Source: Bacteriovorax sp. MedPE-SWde
GTDB lineage: Bacteria; Bdellovibrionota; Bacteriovoracia; Bacteriovoracales; Bacteriovoracaceae
NCBI GenBank assembly: GCA_001874305.1
Contig: MPCU01000009.1
Coordinates: forward strand, 1-64,000
Reading direction: 5' to 3'
DNA length: 64,000 bases
Shown here: positions 38,001-46,339 of the stretch, piece by piece
Numbering within the stretch: the stretch's first letter is position 1
Layout: each line of letters starts with the position of its first letter
The notes under the pieces: model-generated
Databases searched by the model: none
Told to the model about the DNA's origin: nothing
What the model saw: the letters and a program-made list of their open reading frames with translations, nothing else
Made by a program: the position numbers and the translations under genes

Positions 38001-38245
38001 AGAGGTCTTACCGCTTTCAATTGTTGACCTATGCACTAGGGCTTGATCAAGTTTCAGACAACTTAAAAGATAAGATCTCTCTAAAGATACTTCTCTTGGA
38101 TAAGAAAGAGATCGTTACATATGAAATTAACAAAAGCCATATAAGAGAAGAGCTATATAGAACTTGGTCAAAGTTATCAAGTATTCAAGTCGAGAAAATT
38201 CCTCATTGCGCTTCCTGCATGTATGGAAATTTATGCCACCAATAG
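35051..38245 (+). CDS. addA: AddA-like UvrD-family helicase-nuclease
   Basis: Motor subunit of the double-strand-end processing complex, 1064 residues. All superfamily 1 motifs are visible: Walker A NAGAGSGKT near residue 22, DEFQDT near 365, VGDRKQAIYGFRGG near 391, TTHASKGLQYDNV near 693 and YVACTRA near 766. A C-terminal PD-(D/E)XK domain has GIPDLVVEENGQVEEIWDFK near 956. It is flanked by ALCPKKFYL (near 860) and CASCMYGNLC (near 1055), so this subunit also seems to carry a 4-Cys Fe-S staple, which AddA of Bacillus lacks. It is coupled to the addB-like gene by a one-base overlap. Confidence 0.9.
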   Translation: MRSPNAEQVKAIKHNGGVLLNAGAGSGKTFVLIEHIHYLIEEFIQSRENTPVEIFKKDLKNYLNKIVLMTFTNDAAAEIRERLFKRFEDLDGEKWAVVPDCLMAMNVSTIHGFCLKMIKQGLIEGAPGQIEITDEFQIAKKIEILVEQWFERRNDSEINDSFIKNYTSIVKAMQFIFSSPELRSEWAAGVRYSVSNFDENKFWNELFVLLEISEFWNKQSNLAEAEEFRGKPWFNLLEGLNSLKTKEEISFSDLLEVEHLFKTVGRLVVSKKVSLSLKEDVNTAKKIKEFMKSYGEDLKFFFDFKETFKTWEDSFKDLFNFIDSRYYDLAGIGFADLEYLVVRALKESEATREQVQKNFSYLIVDEFQDTSWVQYEIIKQTIGENFSNLFCVGDRKQAIYGFRGGELGVFNETCEKIPQNLIMRNNYRSEEKVVTFNNNFFEYIFGLGREFKGSDNFSVEVDAQEFPKDVKEQAKGHASEFTISIEDEDIKRPSPIDMNKWESLGIFQRITDTQKSAPEEEICILYKNLGPSKMLIEKLIEAEIPFQAQVKVPFVEDPFMAIFSAFVDFLLEVDRAPSEQLHWDKCVKYLDFYLMGISEHYYDKSQKLSAECLRELYYKYKQSGIEVSFWSLVFELGYANSSYENNAKKISEIIKSSSGKISEIWKALSAISGKSYSTKFNFMKSPKVYIMTTHASKGLQYDNVIIGGVHTNGRRVANTETMGMLPGSFRWSSDLLKKKLHRSPMYIYENVVKSHKEYSESKRLFYVACTRAVKSIEWINLQLNGKEISSSKESWINALRIFVDDTYEKKILELKDVNSLPPSKAPMYFMDALGVSGRSEKMKIGLVSELSVTKLSLLALCPKKFYLSQILKLDDQWKEFSEENDIELPARIGVSDAQRGTRLHYQIENTIKGEPVENGEEDILNWVKTELKKVSDKELVSEREMKFSFFGQMITGIPDLVVEENGQVEEIWDFKSGLCDDEDKRSYRFQLLTYALGLDQVSDNLKDKISLKILLLDKKEIVTYEINKSHIREELYRTWSKLSSIQVEKIPHCASCMYGNLCHQ

Positions 38246-38320
38246 TGAGCTAAAACTGTATTTACGTTTATGTTAAAATGTAAGTGAGTAAATTTACGTA
38301 ATTCAAGGCAGGAAGCTATT

Positions 38321-39028
38321 ATGATTAGGAAGATCAAAGTTCTCACTCTGTTATTTTTAACAACTATTGTAAACGCAGCAGAAGGCGACCTTTACAATTT
38401 TTCGTGGTTGGACAAAGACAAAGAAGTATACGTCTTACAAAATAGAAAATTTAGAAAGAAAGGTAAGTTACATGTGGCCGGTGGTTACGGTAAAACTATA
38501 TCAGGATCATTTGTAGACTCAATGGCAATGCAAGTTAGAGGTGGATACTTCTTTAGTGAAGCATTTGGTTTTGAAATGGTTTACTCAATGAACAGTGGTG
38601 AAGAGAATGAAGCAGCTGCTTCTGTTCGAGATGCTGGATCTGGATCCGGAACAATTCCTTTTAGACGTATCGTAGATAGCTATTACGGTGGAATGCTTAT
38701 GTGGTCTCCGTTCTATAGTAAAATAAATACATTCAATAAAATTATCTATTTAGATTTTATATTTGGTCTAGGTCTTGCTCAGATTGAAGAGACTAACAAT
38801 AGAGAACAGTTTGTTAACTTTAATCCTAATGCTGCAGAAACGACTGAGACACATACTGGTATTATGTGGAACGCTGCTATTAAGTTTTACTTAACTGAAA
38901 TGTGGAATGTCCGTTTTGATGTAAATGCAATTCATTATCAAGCAAAAAGAGCTCGTCAAGATGTTAATGCTGAAGACTATTGGTATAACAATTTCGATAT
39001 GACACTGGCCTTGGGAATCGACTTTTAG
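38321..39028 (+). CDS. Outer-membrane beta-barrel protein of the Glt-like cluster
   Basis: A 235-residue protein with the signal peptide MIRKIKVLTLLFLTTIVNA. The mature part has barrel strands (KLHVAGGYGKTISGSFVDSM, VRGGYFFSEAFGFEMVYSM, IYLDFIFGLGLAQIE, MTLALGIDF) and ends in Phe, as expected for outer-membrane insertion. It resembles the small outer-membrane beta-barrel family found beside gliding genes in Myxococcota. It opens a tightly packed operon running to 48360. The ribosome site is AGGCAGGAAG. Confidence 0.75.
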   Translation: MIRKIKVLTLLFLTTIVNAAEGDLYNFSWLDKDKEVYVLQNRKFRKKGKLHVAGGYGKTISGSFVDSMAMQVRGGYFFSEAFGFEMVYSMNSGEENEAAASVRDAGSGSGTIPFRRIVDSYYGGMLMWSPFYSKINTFNKIIYLDFIFGLGLAQIEETNNREQFVNFNPNAAETTETHTGIMWNAAIKFYLTEMWNVRFDVNAIHYQAKRARQDVNAEDYWYNNFDMTLALGIDF

Positions 39029-39038
39029 GAGTAGTTAA

Positions 39039-40448
39039 ATGAAAAAGAAGATATTATTTTTGATCCTTCTTTCATTTAGCTCATTTGCTATTGAAAGTAT
39101 TTGGAAAGATTTAACGAGAAAGAATAATCGAATAAGAAATTATCCAATTATTATTAAGAAATTAATAGATAAGAAAATGTATCATACATCTGTGCCCTAT
39201 CTTAAGGAGTACCTTGTTTCTAGTAAGAGGTTTAATAGGTCTCTCTTTGATAAATTACTTGAAGAGGTTGTAGAGCATGTAGGGGATAGACAATTTGTTC
39301 TTCTTCCTGAGAAATACTTGAAACGTTCAAAAGCTCCAACCCTAAGGTATATTTTAGCAAAAAAAGTACTTAGAAGAGGTAAGCTAGCCGAAACTTTAAA
39401 GATACTTAATGCTTCTATTCCTGTTGATCACTCTGTTAAGCCATTTGCTTTAATGCTTGAAGGAACAGTTTTCTCTTATAAGAAAAGCTATTTAAGTTCA
39501 GTTAGTAGTTTTAAGAGATGTATTTCTGTTTCTGAAGACCAGTTGTCTGATGCAACAACAATACAGAGAAAAAGACAACTTCTAATAAACAAAGACTACT
39601 GTCTTGCAGGTATAGCGAGAAGTTTATACGCATCTCGAAACTATGAGAAGGCTGAGCTTAGCTACCTCGATATTGATAAGAAGTCATATATTTGGCCGGA
39701 ACTTTTAGTAGAAGAAGCCTGGAATAGTTTCTATAAAGGTGACTACAATAGAACACTCGGAAAACTTGTTACTTATAATGCACCAGTGATGAAGTATATC
39801 TTTAATCCTGAAATAGATGTTCTTCAGGCAATGTCGTATTTAAAAATGTGCCTCTATGATGATTCAGTTAAAGTTGTTGAAAATTATTATAGAAAATATC
39901 AGAAATCTACTTCTCTTCTCTCAAAGCTCATTAATAAGAAAAATGATGATTTAAATTATTTCTTCTTACTTATTAATAGCTATAAGAATGGAAAGAAATA
40001 TTCAGTGAAGTTAGTTAATGATCTTCTTGCTTCAATTTTAAGGGACCCAGCATTCTTAAATCTTTATGAAAGCTACACTAATGGGAAGAAAGAAATATCA
40101 AAAATTAAAGGTGTTCGAAATAGACGACTAAGAAGAATTTTAGCTGTTAACTTAAAAGATTCTCTAAGCTTACAGAAAAAGCTTATTGGTTCATATGTAA
40201 AAAGAACTTTAAAGGTCTCACGTGCTCAACTACAGAAAGGTTTTTCTGGAATGAGTTATATAAAGCTAGAAGTTCTATCTAGAAAGAAGGAGCAGCTTTA
40301 TTCTGATTCAACAGAGATTAAAGGGCGTGGTGATATAAAGTACCTTAAGAGTAATGAAAAACAGTATTTTTGGAACTTTAATGGAGAATTCTGGGCGGAT
40401 GAGCTAGGAGACTATGTCTTTGCTTTAAAGTCGGAGTGTAGCAAATGA
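39039..40448 (+). CDS. Exported TPR-like protein of the Glt-like cluster
   Basis: A 469-residue protein with signal peptide MKKKILFLILLSFSSFA. The remainder is helical, lysine/tyrosine-rich and repeat-like (ALMLEGTVFSYKKSYLSSVS, GIARSLYASRNYEKAELSY, EEAWNSFYKGDYNRTLGKL, i.e. TPR-type helix pairs). Probably periplasmic. The partner is unknown but presumably the other products of this operon. It is 10 bases after the barrel gene and overlaps the next by the ATGA shared start/stop. Confidence 0.65.
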   Translation: MKKKILFLILLSFSSFAIESIWKDLTRKNNRIRNYPIIIKKLIDKKMYHTSVPYLKEYLVSSKRFNRSLFDKLLEEVVEHVGDRQFVLLPEKYLKRSKAPTLRYILAKKVLRRGKLAETLKILNASIPVDHSVKPFALMLEGTVFSYKKSYLSSVSSFKRCISVSEDQLSDATTIQRKRQLLINKDYCLAGIARSLYASRNYEKAELSYLDIDKKSYIWPELLVEEAWNSFYKGDYNRTLGKLVTYNAPVMKYIFNPEIDVLQAMSYLKMCLYDDSVKVVENYYRKYQKSTSLLSKLINKKNDDLNYFFLLINSYKNGKKYSVKLVNDLLASILRDPAFLNLYESYTNGKKEISKIKGVRNRRLRRILAVNLKDSLSLQKKLIGSYVKRTLKVSRAQLQKGFSGMSYIKLEVLSRKKEQLYSDSTEIKGRGDIKYLKSNEKQYFWNFNGEFWADELGDYVFALKSECSK

Positions 40449-43285
40449 AAATAATTTTTAAGTTTCTTCTTTTAGCATGCTTGATAAGTAGTAGTTCTTA
40501 CTCGGCATTAACAGGTAAAAGAAAACGTATAGTAAGTGTTATTGATATGGAGCTTAAAGAGCTATCACGCTTATCAAAAGTTTCTGGAAATAAAGACCCT
40601 GAAATGCTTTTAAGAATTGCTGAGTTATATCTAGAGAAAGGACGAATTCTTAGAGAGCAAGAGAATGAAGATTTTTTTAAGCTCCCAATAAAGACTAGAC
40701 AGAAAATCAATAGGAAGAAGTTTTACGCAAATTCTAAGGCTCATATTCAAAGAGCACAGAAAACAGGTGTTTTTATACTAAACCGTTTTAAAAGATTTAA
40801 AGGTAAGAGTGATGTTTATTATATCTTAGCTTTTAATGAAAAAGAAAATGTGAACTATAAGGCCGCTAAACAATTATTTGTAAAAGCAATAAAATCATCT
40901 CGAAGAAAATCTGATTCAGCATCTGTTAAGTCACGACTTGCCTTAGGAGATATTTACTATAGTGAAGGGAACTTTAAGCAAGCAAGAGTCAACTATCGAT
41001 CTGTAATCTCTAAGATAAAAGATGATAAATGGTATACAAAATATTTATACAACTTATCTTGGTGTAACTTTAGACTTGGTAAAAAGAAGACTGCATTGTC
41101 TCAAATGAAAAAAGTCTATAAGTTAAGTAAATCACCAAAGTATATGGATAAGGCGAAGAGTTCACAAAGAGACTTGGGCTATTTCTATGCAGATAAAGGT
41201 AGTGTTAAGCAAGCTAAAGCTTTTTATAAAAAAGTTGGTGGTGATGTTGCAAAGAATTTTTACGATATGGGAATGTTTCTAAAAGATAAGCAGAAGTATT
41301 CAAAGTCTTTGAACATGTTTAAAAGTGCGTATAACTCTGGAGATAATCGCTATAAAGTCAGAGCTTTAGTCGAGACACTAAATATTTACGATAAGTACAA
41401 TAATAATAAACGATTCATAATTTACGCGCGAAAGGCACAAAAAGTTTCGCTTAATAAAGAAGATAAGAAAGAAATCCTATTCTATATTTCAAAAAGAGCT
41501 GCTTTGTTACAAAAAGAATTAAACTTGTCTCATAATAAGAATAGGCCTGGAATTCTAAAGTCTAAAGGGACTATTGCAGCTGAGCTGTACATCATTGCAA
41601 AAAATCTTGATCCTTCTCTAAGTGAGAAGTCGCTCTTCTTTGCCGCGGAATCGTTTTATTCATCAAGACAGCTTGATGCCTCACTGAAGTATTACAATGA
41701 AGTTAAAAAAATTGGTAATACGAAGTCTAAGTATTATAAACGATCAGTAGTTGGAGTCCTTACAGCATTAAATGCTAAGGGAATAAGTAAGAAGTCACGT
41801 TTACTTTATTTTGAAGAAGCATATATTCACTACATAAAAATAGAACCGAATAGAGAGAAGAAGGGACGTGCAGTTGAAAAACTATTTTCTTTCTACATTG
41901 ATGAGAAGAAGCAGCCACATAAAGCTGAAGGTATCTTTTTTCAGTACTCTAGAATTTATCCAAAGAAAAATAGAAAGAACGAAGCAATGATTGGTCGAAT
42001 CGTTGACTTGTATAAGAAAAAGAAAATGAAAACAAATCTTTTTTCATTTGTACGCAAGCTTAAGAGTACCAATGTCGTACTGACTAGGAAGTTTGTCAAA
42101 AGATTAAATAAGATTGTTTTAACGACACAGTTTGAGTCTGTGCAAAAGGCAAATAGTAAAGGCGATAAGGTATTTGCTTTAAAAGGCTATTTAAGTATTT
42201 ATTCTGATAATGAAAGTACACCAAGTGCAAAAAGGAATGCCGCGTATAATATCTCTGTTCTCTTTTATGAACTTGGAAACATGGACATGATGTATAAGTG
42301 GATGTCACGATCAATTAATGACATGAAGGTTGGAGAAGTTAAGAGTTTTTCTAAATCGTTATCATCTATGGTTAATGAGCTTTATCTAAGAAATAGGTTT
42401 AAAGAAGGAAATACACAGTCCGAACTACTTTTAAATAAGCTGTGTAAGGTGAAGTCTACGTCGAAAAAAGAAATCTTATCTAACTATGTTGTTATGTCAC
42501 TTAGTGATGGATTGGATGCTAAGACTAAATCCTTTGTTCAAAGTCAAAAGCGTTGTAAGTATGGTAGAAATATTTTTTCATCTGTATCTGAAACACTTCT
42601 AGAGTACTACCTAGATTACTCTCTACTGGATAAGGCCGAGCGCGAATACCATGAATTTAGTTCTCAATCTAAGAATAAGGTTTTACGAATTAAATACTTA
42701 GGGACATTGATTAGTAAAAAGAGAATAAGAGGAGCAACGGTCTCAAAGCAGTATAAAAGAAATCTAATTAATCTCTATAGAGCAATATCTAATAAAGGAA
42801 AAATCTCAAGAGTTGCATTAGATGAGTATGCATATATTAGAATATCTGGATTAAAGTCTAAGATAAAGTCTTTCAATTCTCTTAAATTAAGATTTCCCGA
42901 AAAGAAATATAACAAAACTTTAAAGAGAAAGTTTAAAAAGCTTGATGGAATAACGAGAGAAGGTATTGAAATTTTGAAAATTGGTTCTAAGAAGGCCATG
43001 GTCGATGTTTATAATGAGCTAATTTCATCTTATGAAAACTTTTCTAAGGAAGTTGCTGGATTTAAGCCTCCAGGAAAAAGTGCTGATTATATAAAGTCTT
43101 TTCAAAAGGGAATGGGGAGTATCTCAAGGCCCCTTTCGCAAAAAGTTACTCAATTTAAAAGAGAACTAACTGCTCAAGTTAATAAGTATGAAGTTCTATC
43201 TAGTACATATGGAAATACATCTCGAAAGGGAATTCCATATGCACCTATCCATGAATATATCTTAATGGATAAGAGGGGAATGTAG
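40445..43285 (+). CDS. Large exported TPR protein (GltD-like)
   Basis: A 946-residue protein with a signal peptide (MKIIFKFLLLACLISSSSYS). Many TPR-like repeats follow from ~50 to ~700 (for example VYYILAFNEKENVNYKAAKQ, SRLALGDIYYSEGNFKQARV, YNLSWCNFRLGKKKTALSQM, AAESFYSSRQLDASLKYYNE). Size, export and position before a TPR lipoprotein match the large periplasmic TPR protein GltD of the Myxococcus gliding complex. The assignment rests on layout, not on a sequence search. Confidence 0.65.
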   Translation: MKIIFKFLLLACLISSSSYSALTGKRKRIVSVIDMELKELSRLSKVSGNKDPEMLLRIAELYLEKGRILREQENEDFFKLPIKTRQKINRKKFYANSKAHIQRAQKTGVFILNRFKRFKGKSDVYYILAFNEKENVNYKAAKQLFVKAIKSSRRKSDSASVKSRLALGDIYYSEGNFKQARVNYRSVISKIKDDKWYTKYLYNLSWCNFRLGKKKTALSQMKKVYKLSKSPKYMDKAKSSQRDLGYFYADKGSVKQAKAFYKKVGGDVAKNFYDMGMFLKDKQKYSKSLNMFKSAYNSGDNRYKVRALVETLNIYDKYNNNKRFIIYARKAQKVSLNKEDKKEILFYISKRAALLQKELNLSHNKNRPGILKSKGTIAAELYIIAKNLDPSLSEKSLFFAAESFYSSRQLDASLKYYNEVKKIGNTKSKYYKRSVVGVLTALNAKGISKKSRLLYFEEAYIHYIKIEPNREKKGRAVEKLFSFYIDEKKQPHKAEGIFFQYSRIYPKKNRKNEAMIGRIVDLYKKKKMKTNLFSFVRKLKSTNVVLTRKFVKRLNKIVLTTQFESVQKANSKGDKVFALKGYLSIYSDNESTPSAKRNAAYNISVLFYELGNMDMMYKWMSRSINDMKVGEVKSFSKSLSSMVNELYLRNRFKEGNTQSELLLNKLCKVKSTSKKEILSNYVVMSLSDGLDAKTKSFVQSQKRCKYGRNIFSSVSETLLEYYLDYSLLDKAEREYHEFSSQSKNKVLRIKYLGTLISKKRIRGATVSKQYKRNLINLYRAISNKGKISRVALDEYAYIRISGLKSKIKSFNSLKLRFPEKKYNKTLKRKFKKLDGITREGIEILKIGSKKAMVDVYNELISSYENFSKEVAGFKPPGKSADYIKSFQKGMGSISRPLSQKVTQFKRELTAQVNKYEVLSSTYGNTSRKGIPYAPIHEYILMDKRGM

Positions 43286-44178
43286 TGAAAATATTATTAT
43301 CAGTTAGTGTTCTTCTTTTTCTTCTAAGTTGTGGAGGTTCACAAAAAGCTCAAGAACCTTCAAAGAGCTCATTACCTGCTGAACTTGAAGATCTAAGTAA
43401 TGAAGACTTTAAGCCTAAGAGGCAAGTTCGTTATAATGCCAAGGCCGATTATCATATTATTGATGATCTAGTACAGGATGCTTTAAAAGACGAATCATTA
43501 GCTAAGATTGATCACGGGGACATTAAGAAGATAGATAAGAAAATTTCTGGAATCTCTGGGTTATGTTATCTTGGACATTCAAAAGAGGGTCTACAGAAAC
43601 TAGATACTATCTATCCTAAATATAAGTCAAACCCATCCTATTGGAATCAAATGGGAAGTTGTTATTTAGAACTTGGAAAAATTAGAAAAGCTAAGATCTT
43701 CTACAACAAAGCTCTATCATTAAATAATAAGTATACGCCTGCAATTAATAATCTTGGTGTCGTATATCTCAGAGAAGGGAAACCTGAAAAGTCGTTGGCA
43801 GCTTTTAAGCAAGTTGTAAAACTAAGAAGGAACTCCAAGACTGCGAAGTACAATATGAGTTCTTTGTTTCTCAAATTTGGACTTTTTAATAAAGCTGAAA
43901 AGCTTCTGAATGAGGTTTATAAGTCAGGAGGGAAGGATAAGGATGTGATGTTGGCGCTTGCGTATAGTCAACTATATCGTGGTAATGGACAAGCTGCAAT
44001 TAGATACCTTTCTAAAATCCCATCAGAAATTCTAAGGACGAAAGATTTTTCATTAGCACTATTTTATGCATACAAAATAACAAAGAACAAAAAAAGTACA
44101 AAAATATCTGATTTCCTCGAGGGACAAGATTTAAGCAAGAAGCAAAGAATAGCATTTAATAGAATGAGGCAATTATGA
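43285..44178 (+). CDS. TPR lipoprotein (GltE-like)
   Basis: A 297-residue protein with a lipoprotein signal MKILLSVSVLLFLLSC (lipid Cys near residue 16). Tandem TPRs are well formed at ~112-210: YWNQMGSCYLELGKIRKAKI, AINNLGVVYLREGKPEKSLA, AKYNMSSLFLKFGLFNKAEK. The start is GTG 43285, sharing one base with the stop of the large TPR gene, and the end overlaps the next gene by ATGA. A TPR lipoprotein next to a large TPR protein matches the GltD/GltE arrangement. Confidence 0.75.
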   Translation: MKILLSVSVLLFLLSCGGSQKAQEPSKSSLPAELEDLSNEDFKPKRQVRYNAKADYHIIDDLVQDALKDESLAKIDHGDIKKIDKKISGISGLCYLGHSKEGLQKLDTIYPKYKSNPSYWNQMGSCYLELGKIRKAKIFYNKALSLNNKYTPAINNLGVVYLREGKPEKSLAAFKQVVKLRRNSKTAKYNMSSLFLKFGLFNKAEKLLNEVYKSGGKDKDVMLALAYSQLYRGNGQAAIRYLSKIPSEILRTKDFSLALFYAYKITKNKKSTKISDFLEGQDLSKKQRIAFNRMRQL

Positions 44179-44429
44179 AAAATATTATTATGATCGTAGC
44201 GGTTTCTTTAATTGGATTAAGCTCATTAGCTCAAAAGAAAGAACGAATCATTTATAAGTATAAGAAGTTCGAAGAAATAAATCTTGGTGAAATTAAGGTT
44301 GATGGAGAACTTGGTAGCCCTGGTGAAATTTCTATTTCACAACGTTATTTAAAGAAATTTAAAAATAAATTACCTCATAAACCAAACTTTAATCTTGAGA
44401 TGATGAAAGGTTTGGAAAGAATAAGATAG
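44175..44429 (+). CDS. Small exported protein of the Glt-like cluster
   Basis: An 84-residue protein with signal peptide MKNIIMIVAVSLIGLSSLA. The mature part is about 65 basic residues (KKERIIYKYKKFEEINLGEI, then a short VDGELGSPGEISI turn). I recognise no family. It is held between the TPR lipoprotein (4-base overlap) and the FHA/AgmX gene (9-base gap), so co-expression and co-function are likely. It could be a counterpart of the small periplasmic GltF, but this is only by position. Confidence 0.65.
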   Translation: MKNIIMIVAVSLIGLSSLAQKKERIIYKYKKFEEINLGEIKVDGELGSPGEISISQRYLKKFKNKLPHKPNFNLEMMKGLERIR

Positions 44430-44438
44430 GAGAAGACT

Positions 44439-46331
44439 GTGGATCAAGGAAGATCACTTCAGTTAGAAAGTTCTGAAAAAAATTATAGTGTACCAATGAA
44501 GAAGAGGATTATTGTTGGATCTAGTGATTCTGCCGATCTACAAATTCGTGGGCGTACTGTATCTGATATTCACTGTTTGATAGAAGTGCAGGGGGATAAA
44601 TACAAGATTTTTAGTCTCTCTCCTCAATCAAAAGTAATTGTAAATGGTTCTGAGGTTGTAGCGCAAGAGCTGAAATTAAATGATGTGGTAAAACTTGGTG
44701 AATCTGAATTTAAGTTCACAAAGAGTAGTCTCAGTCTTCCTAAAACTCCTATTGAGAAAAGAAAGAAGCTACCGAAGCCTTTACCTGTTAAGCCAGAGAT
44801 AAGTCAGGATGAAGTCGTCTATGATGAAAACTATCCATTAAGTAAGGATAGTGATGCTCAATTTAGTGAGTATATTTTTGAAGATTCGGAAGAGATTTAT
44901 CCAATATTTAAATATGAAGTGGAAAAAAGAGCGGCCGAGGTAATTATCTTATTTAAGGATAAGATTTTATCGATTGATTATATTCCACAAAAAGACGGTA
45001 TTTATAAACTTGCTGGTGTAACAAATAATTTAAAAGATATTGAATTTGCCTATCTTGGTAAAGAAGAAAAGATTCCATTTATAGAAATACGAAATGGTGA
45101 GATATTTGTTAGTGGTGTTCCTGGTTTTGAGCATAAGAGCTTTTCGGACTCTAGTAAAACAGGTGACTCAATACTTCTAGAGAAGGATGATATACATCTC
45201 TTTGATAAAGAGGAATTAAAAATATTTGTTAAAGGGGATGAAGCTCCTCCACATGTAAAATCAGCACCAGTGTTAAGAAGAGATAATGAATTTAAAAAGT
45301 ACTTAATACTCTGTTTCTTATTTGTTGCAGGTTTTCTCTCTGCTGTTAGCTTTTATGAAGTGGATCCTGAACTTGAAAAAGAAAAGGTTCCAGAGAGAAT
45401 AGCGACAATTCTATATAAGCCAAAACAGTTACGTGTAACTAAAAAGAATGATCCAGTTAAAGATATTAAAAAGAAGATAAAGAAGAGAAGAAAAGCTCCT
45501 GTAAAAAAGAGTGTCTCAACGGTAAAAAAAGCAATAAAACAAACTAAGAGTAAGGGAACATTAAAAGCTAAGTCTAAAAGTGTGGCAAAGAAAGGAAGTC
45601 CAAGAAAAGGGCCGACTAATAATAAGAAAATTGTGAGAACTGCAAAAAAGAAAGCTGGTAAGCCAGGTAAGACAAGTCGTAAAAAAGTAACAGTTAAACG
45701 TGTCTCACCAAACAAAAAGTTTAAGGGACGTGTTGATACGTATAAGTCAGAAGACTTTACTTCATCAATTAGTAGCTTAATGGCCAAGGGTGGAGCACTT
45801 AGTGCTGTTAAATCAAAAGCAGGTCTAACGGAAAGTTATGAAGATAAAGCTTCTTCATTCTCCTCTAGTGACTCAGCGCAAGTGAAACGTGCAAATGTTC
45901 AGGCCAAGGTTGGTTCACTTTCAAGTCAAACGAAAGGTAAGTTAGCCGATAGCTTTGGAACAGATGGTTTAGTACAAAAGAAACAAGTATATATTGCAGG
46001 TGTTCCTTATAAAGAAGTTATTCTTGGATCTATCGACAGAAATGACATTATGCGTATTTTATTAGAGAATGTTCCTCAGTTTAGATACTGTTATCAGAAG
46101 GAGCTTGATGTAAGACAGGCCGGCTTAGATGGCGTTTTACCTATGAACTTTGTAATTGGGCCTTCTGGGCACGTTACTAGAGCTAGGGTAACATCAACTT
46201 CTAAGAACTTACCAGCATCTGTTAATGGTTGTATTGTAAGTCACTTAAAGACGATTCAATTTCCTAGACCAAAGGGTGGATCTCAAGTTAGTGTAAATAC
46301 AGCTTTAAACTTACACTCAAAATCTCTTTAG
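44439..46331 (+). CDS. FHA-TM-AgmX/PglI protein (GltG-like envelope-spanning protein)
   Basis: A 630-residue protein with four parts. A cytoplasmic FHA domain (residues ~15-95, RIIVGSSDSADLQIRGRTVS then DIHC) binds phospho-Thr. A linker follows, then one membrane segment (YLILCFLFVAGFLSAVSFY, ~287-305) and a very Lys/Arg-rich periplasmic stretch (~320-440). The C-terminal TonB-like AgmX/PglI domain (~535-628) contains NVPQFRYCYQKELD, GVLPMNFVIGPSGHV and ISSLMAK-type linkers before it. This order is that of GltG of the Myxococcus gliding machine, thought to reach through the periplasm from motor to outer membrane. The start is GTG 44439 with AGGAGAAG. Confidence 0.82.
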   Translation: MDQGRSLQLESSEKNYSVPMKKRIIVGSSDSADLQIRGRTVSDIHCLIEVQGDKYKIFSLSPQSKVIVNGSEVVAQELKLNDVVKLGESEFKFTKSSLSLPKTPIEKRKKLPKPLPVKPEISQDEVVYDENYPLSKDSDAQFSEYIFEDSEEIYPIFKYEVEKRAAEVIILFKDKILSIDYIPQKDGIYKLAGVTNNLKDIEFAYLGKEEKIPFIEIRNGEIFVSGVPGFEHKSFSDSSKTGDSILLEKDDIHLFDKEELKIFVKGDEAPPHVKSAPVLRRDNEFKKYLILCFLFVAGFLSAVSFYEVDPELEKEKVPERIATILYKPKQLRVTKKNDPVKDIKKKIKKRRKAPVKKSVSTVKKAIKQTKSKGTLKAKSKSVAKKGSPRKGPTNNKKIVRTAKKKAGKPGKTSRKKVTVKRVSPNKKFKGRVDTYKSEDFTSSISSLMAKGGALSAVKSKAGLTESYEDKASSFSSSDSAQVKRANVQAKVGSLSSQTKGKLADSFGTDGLVQKKQVYIAGVPYKEVILGSIDRNDIMRILLENVPQFRYCYQKELDVRQAGLDGVLPMNFVIGPSGHVTRARVTSTSKNLPASVNGCIVSHLKTIQFPRPKGGSQVSVNTALNLHSKSL

Positions 46332-46339
46332 GAGCATGA

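Noticed and set aside
45353-45787. Minus-strand open frame with hydrophobic residues opposite the FHA/AgmX gene
   Set aside because: The apparent membrane segments are the complement of the Lys/Arg-rich plus-strand codons (AAG/AAA gives CTT/TTT).
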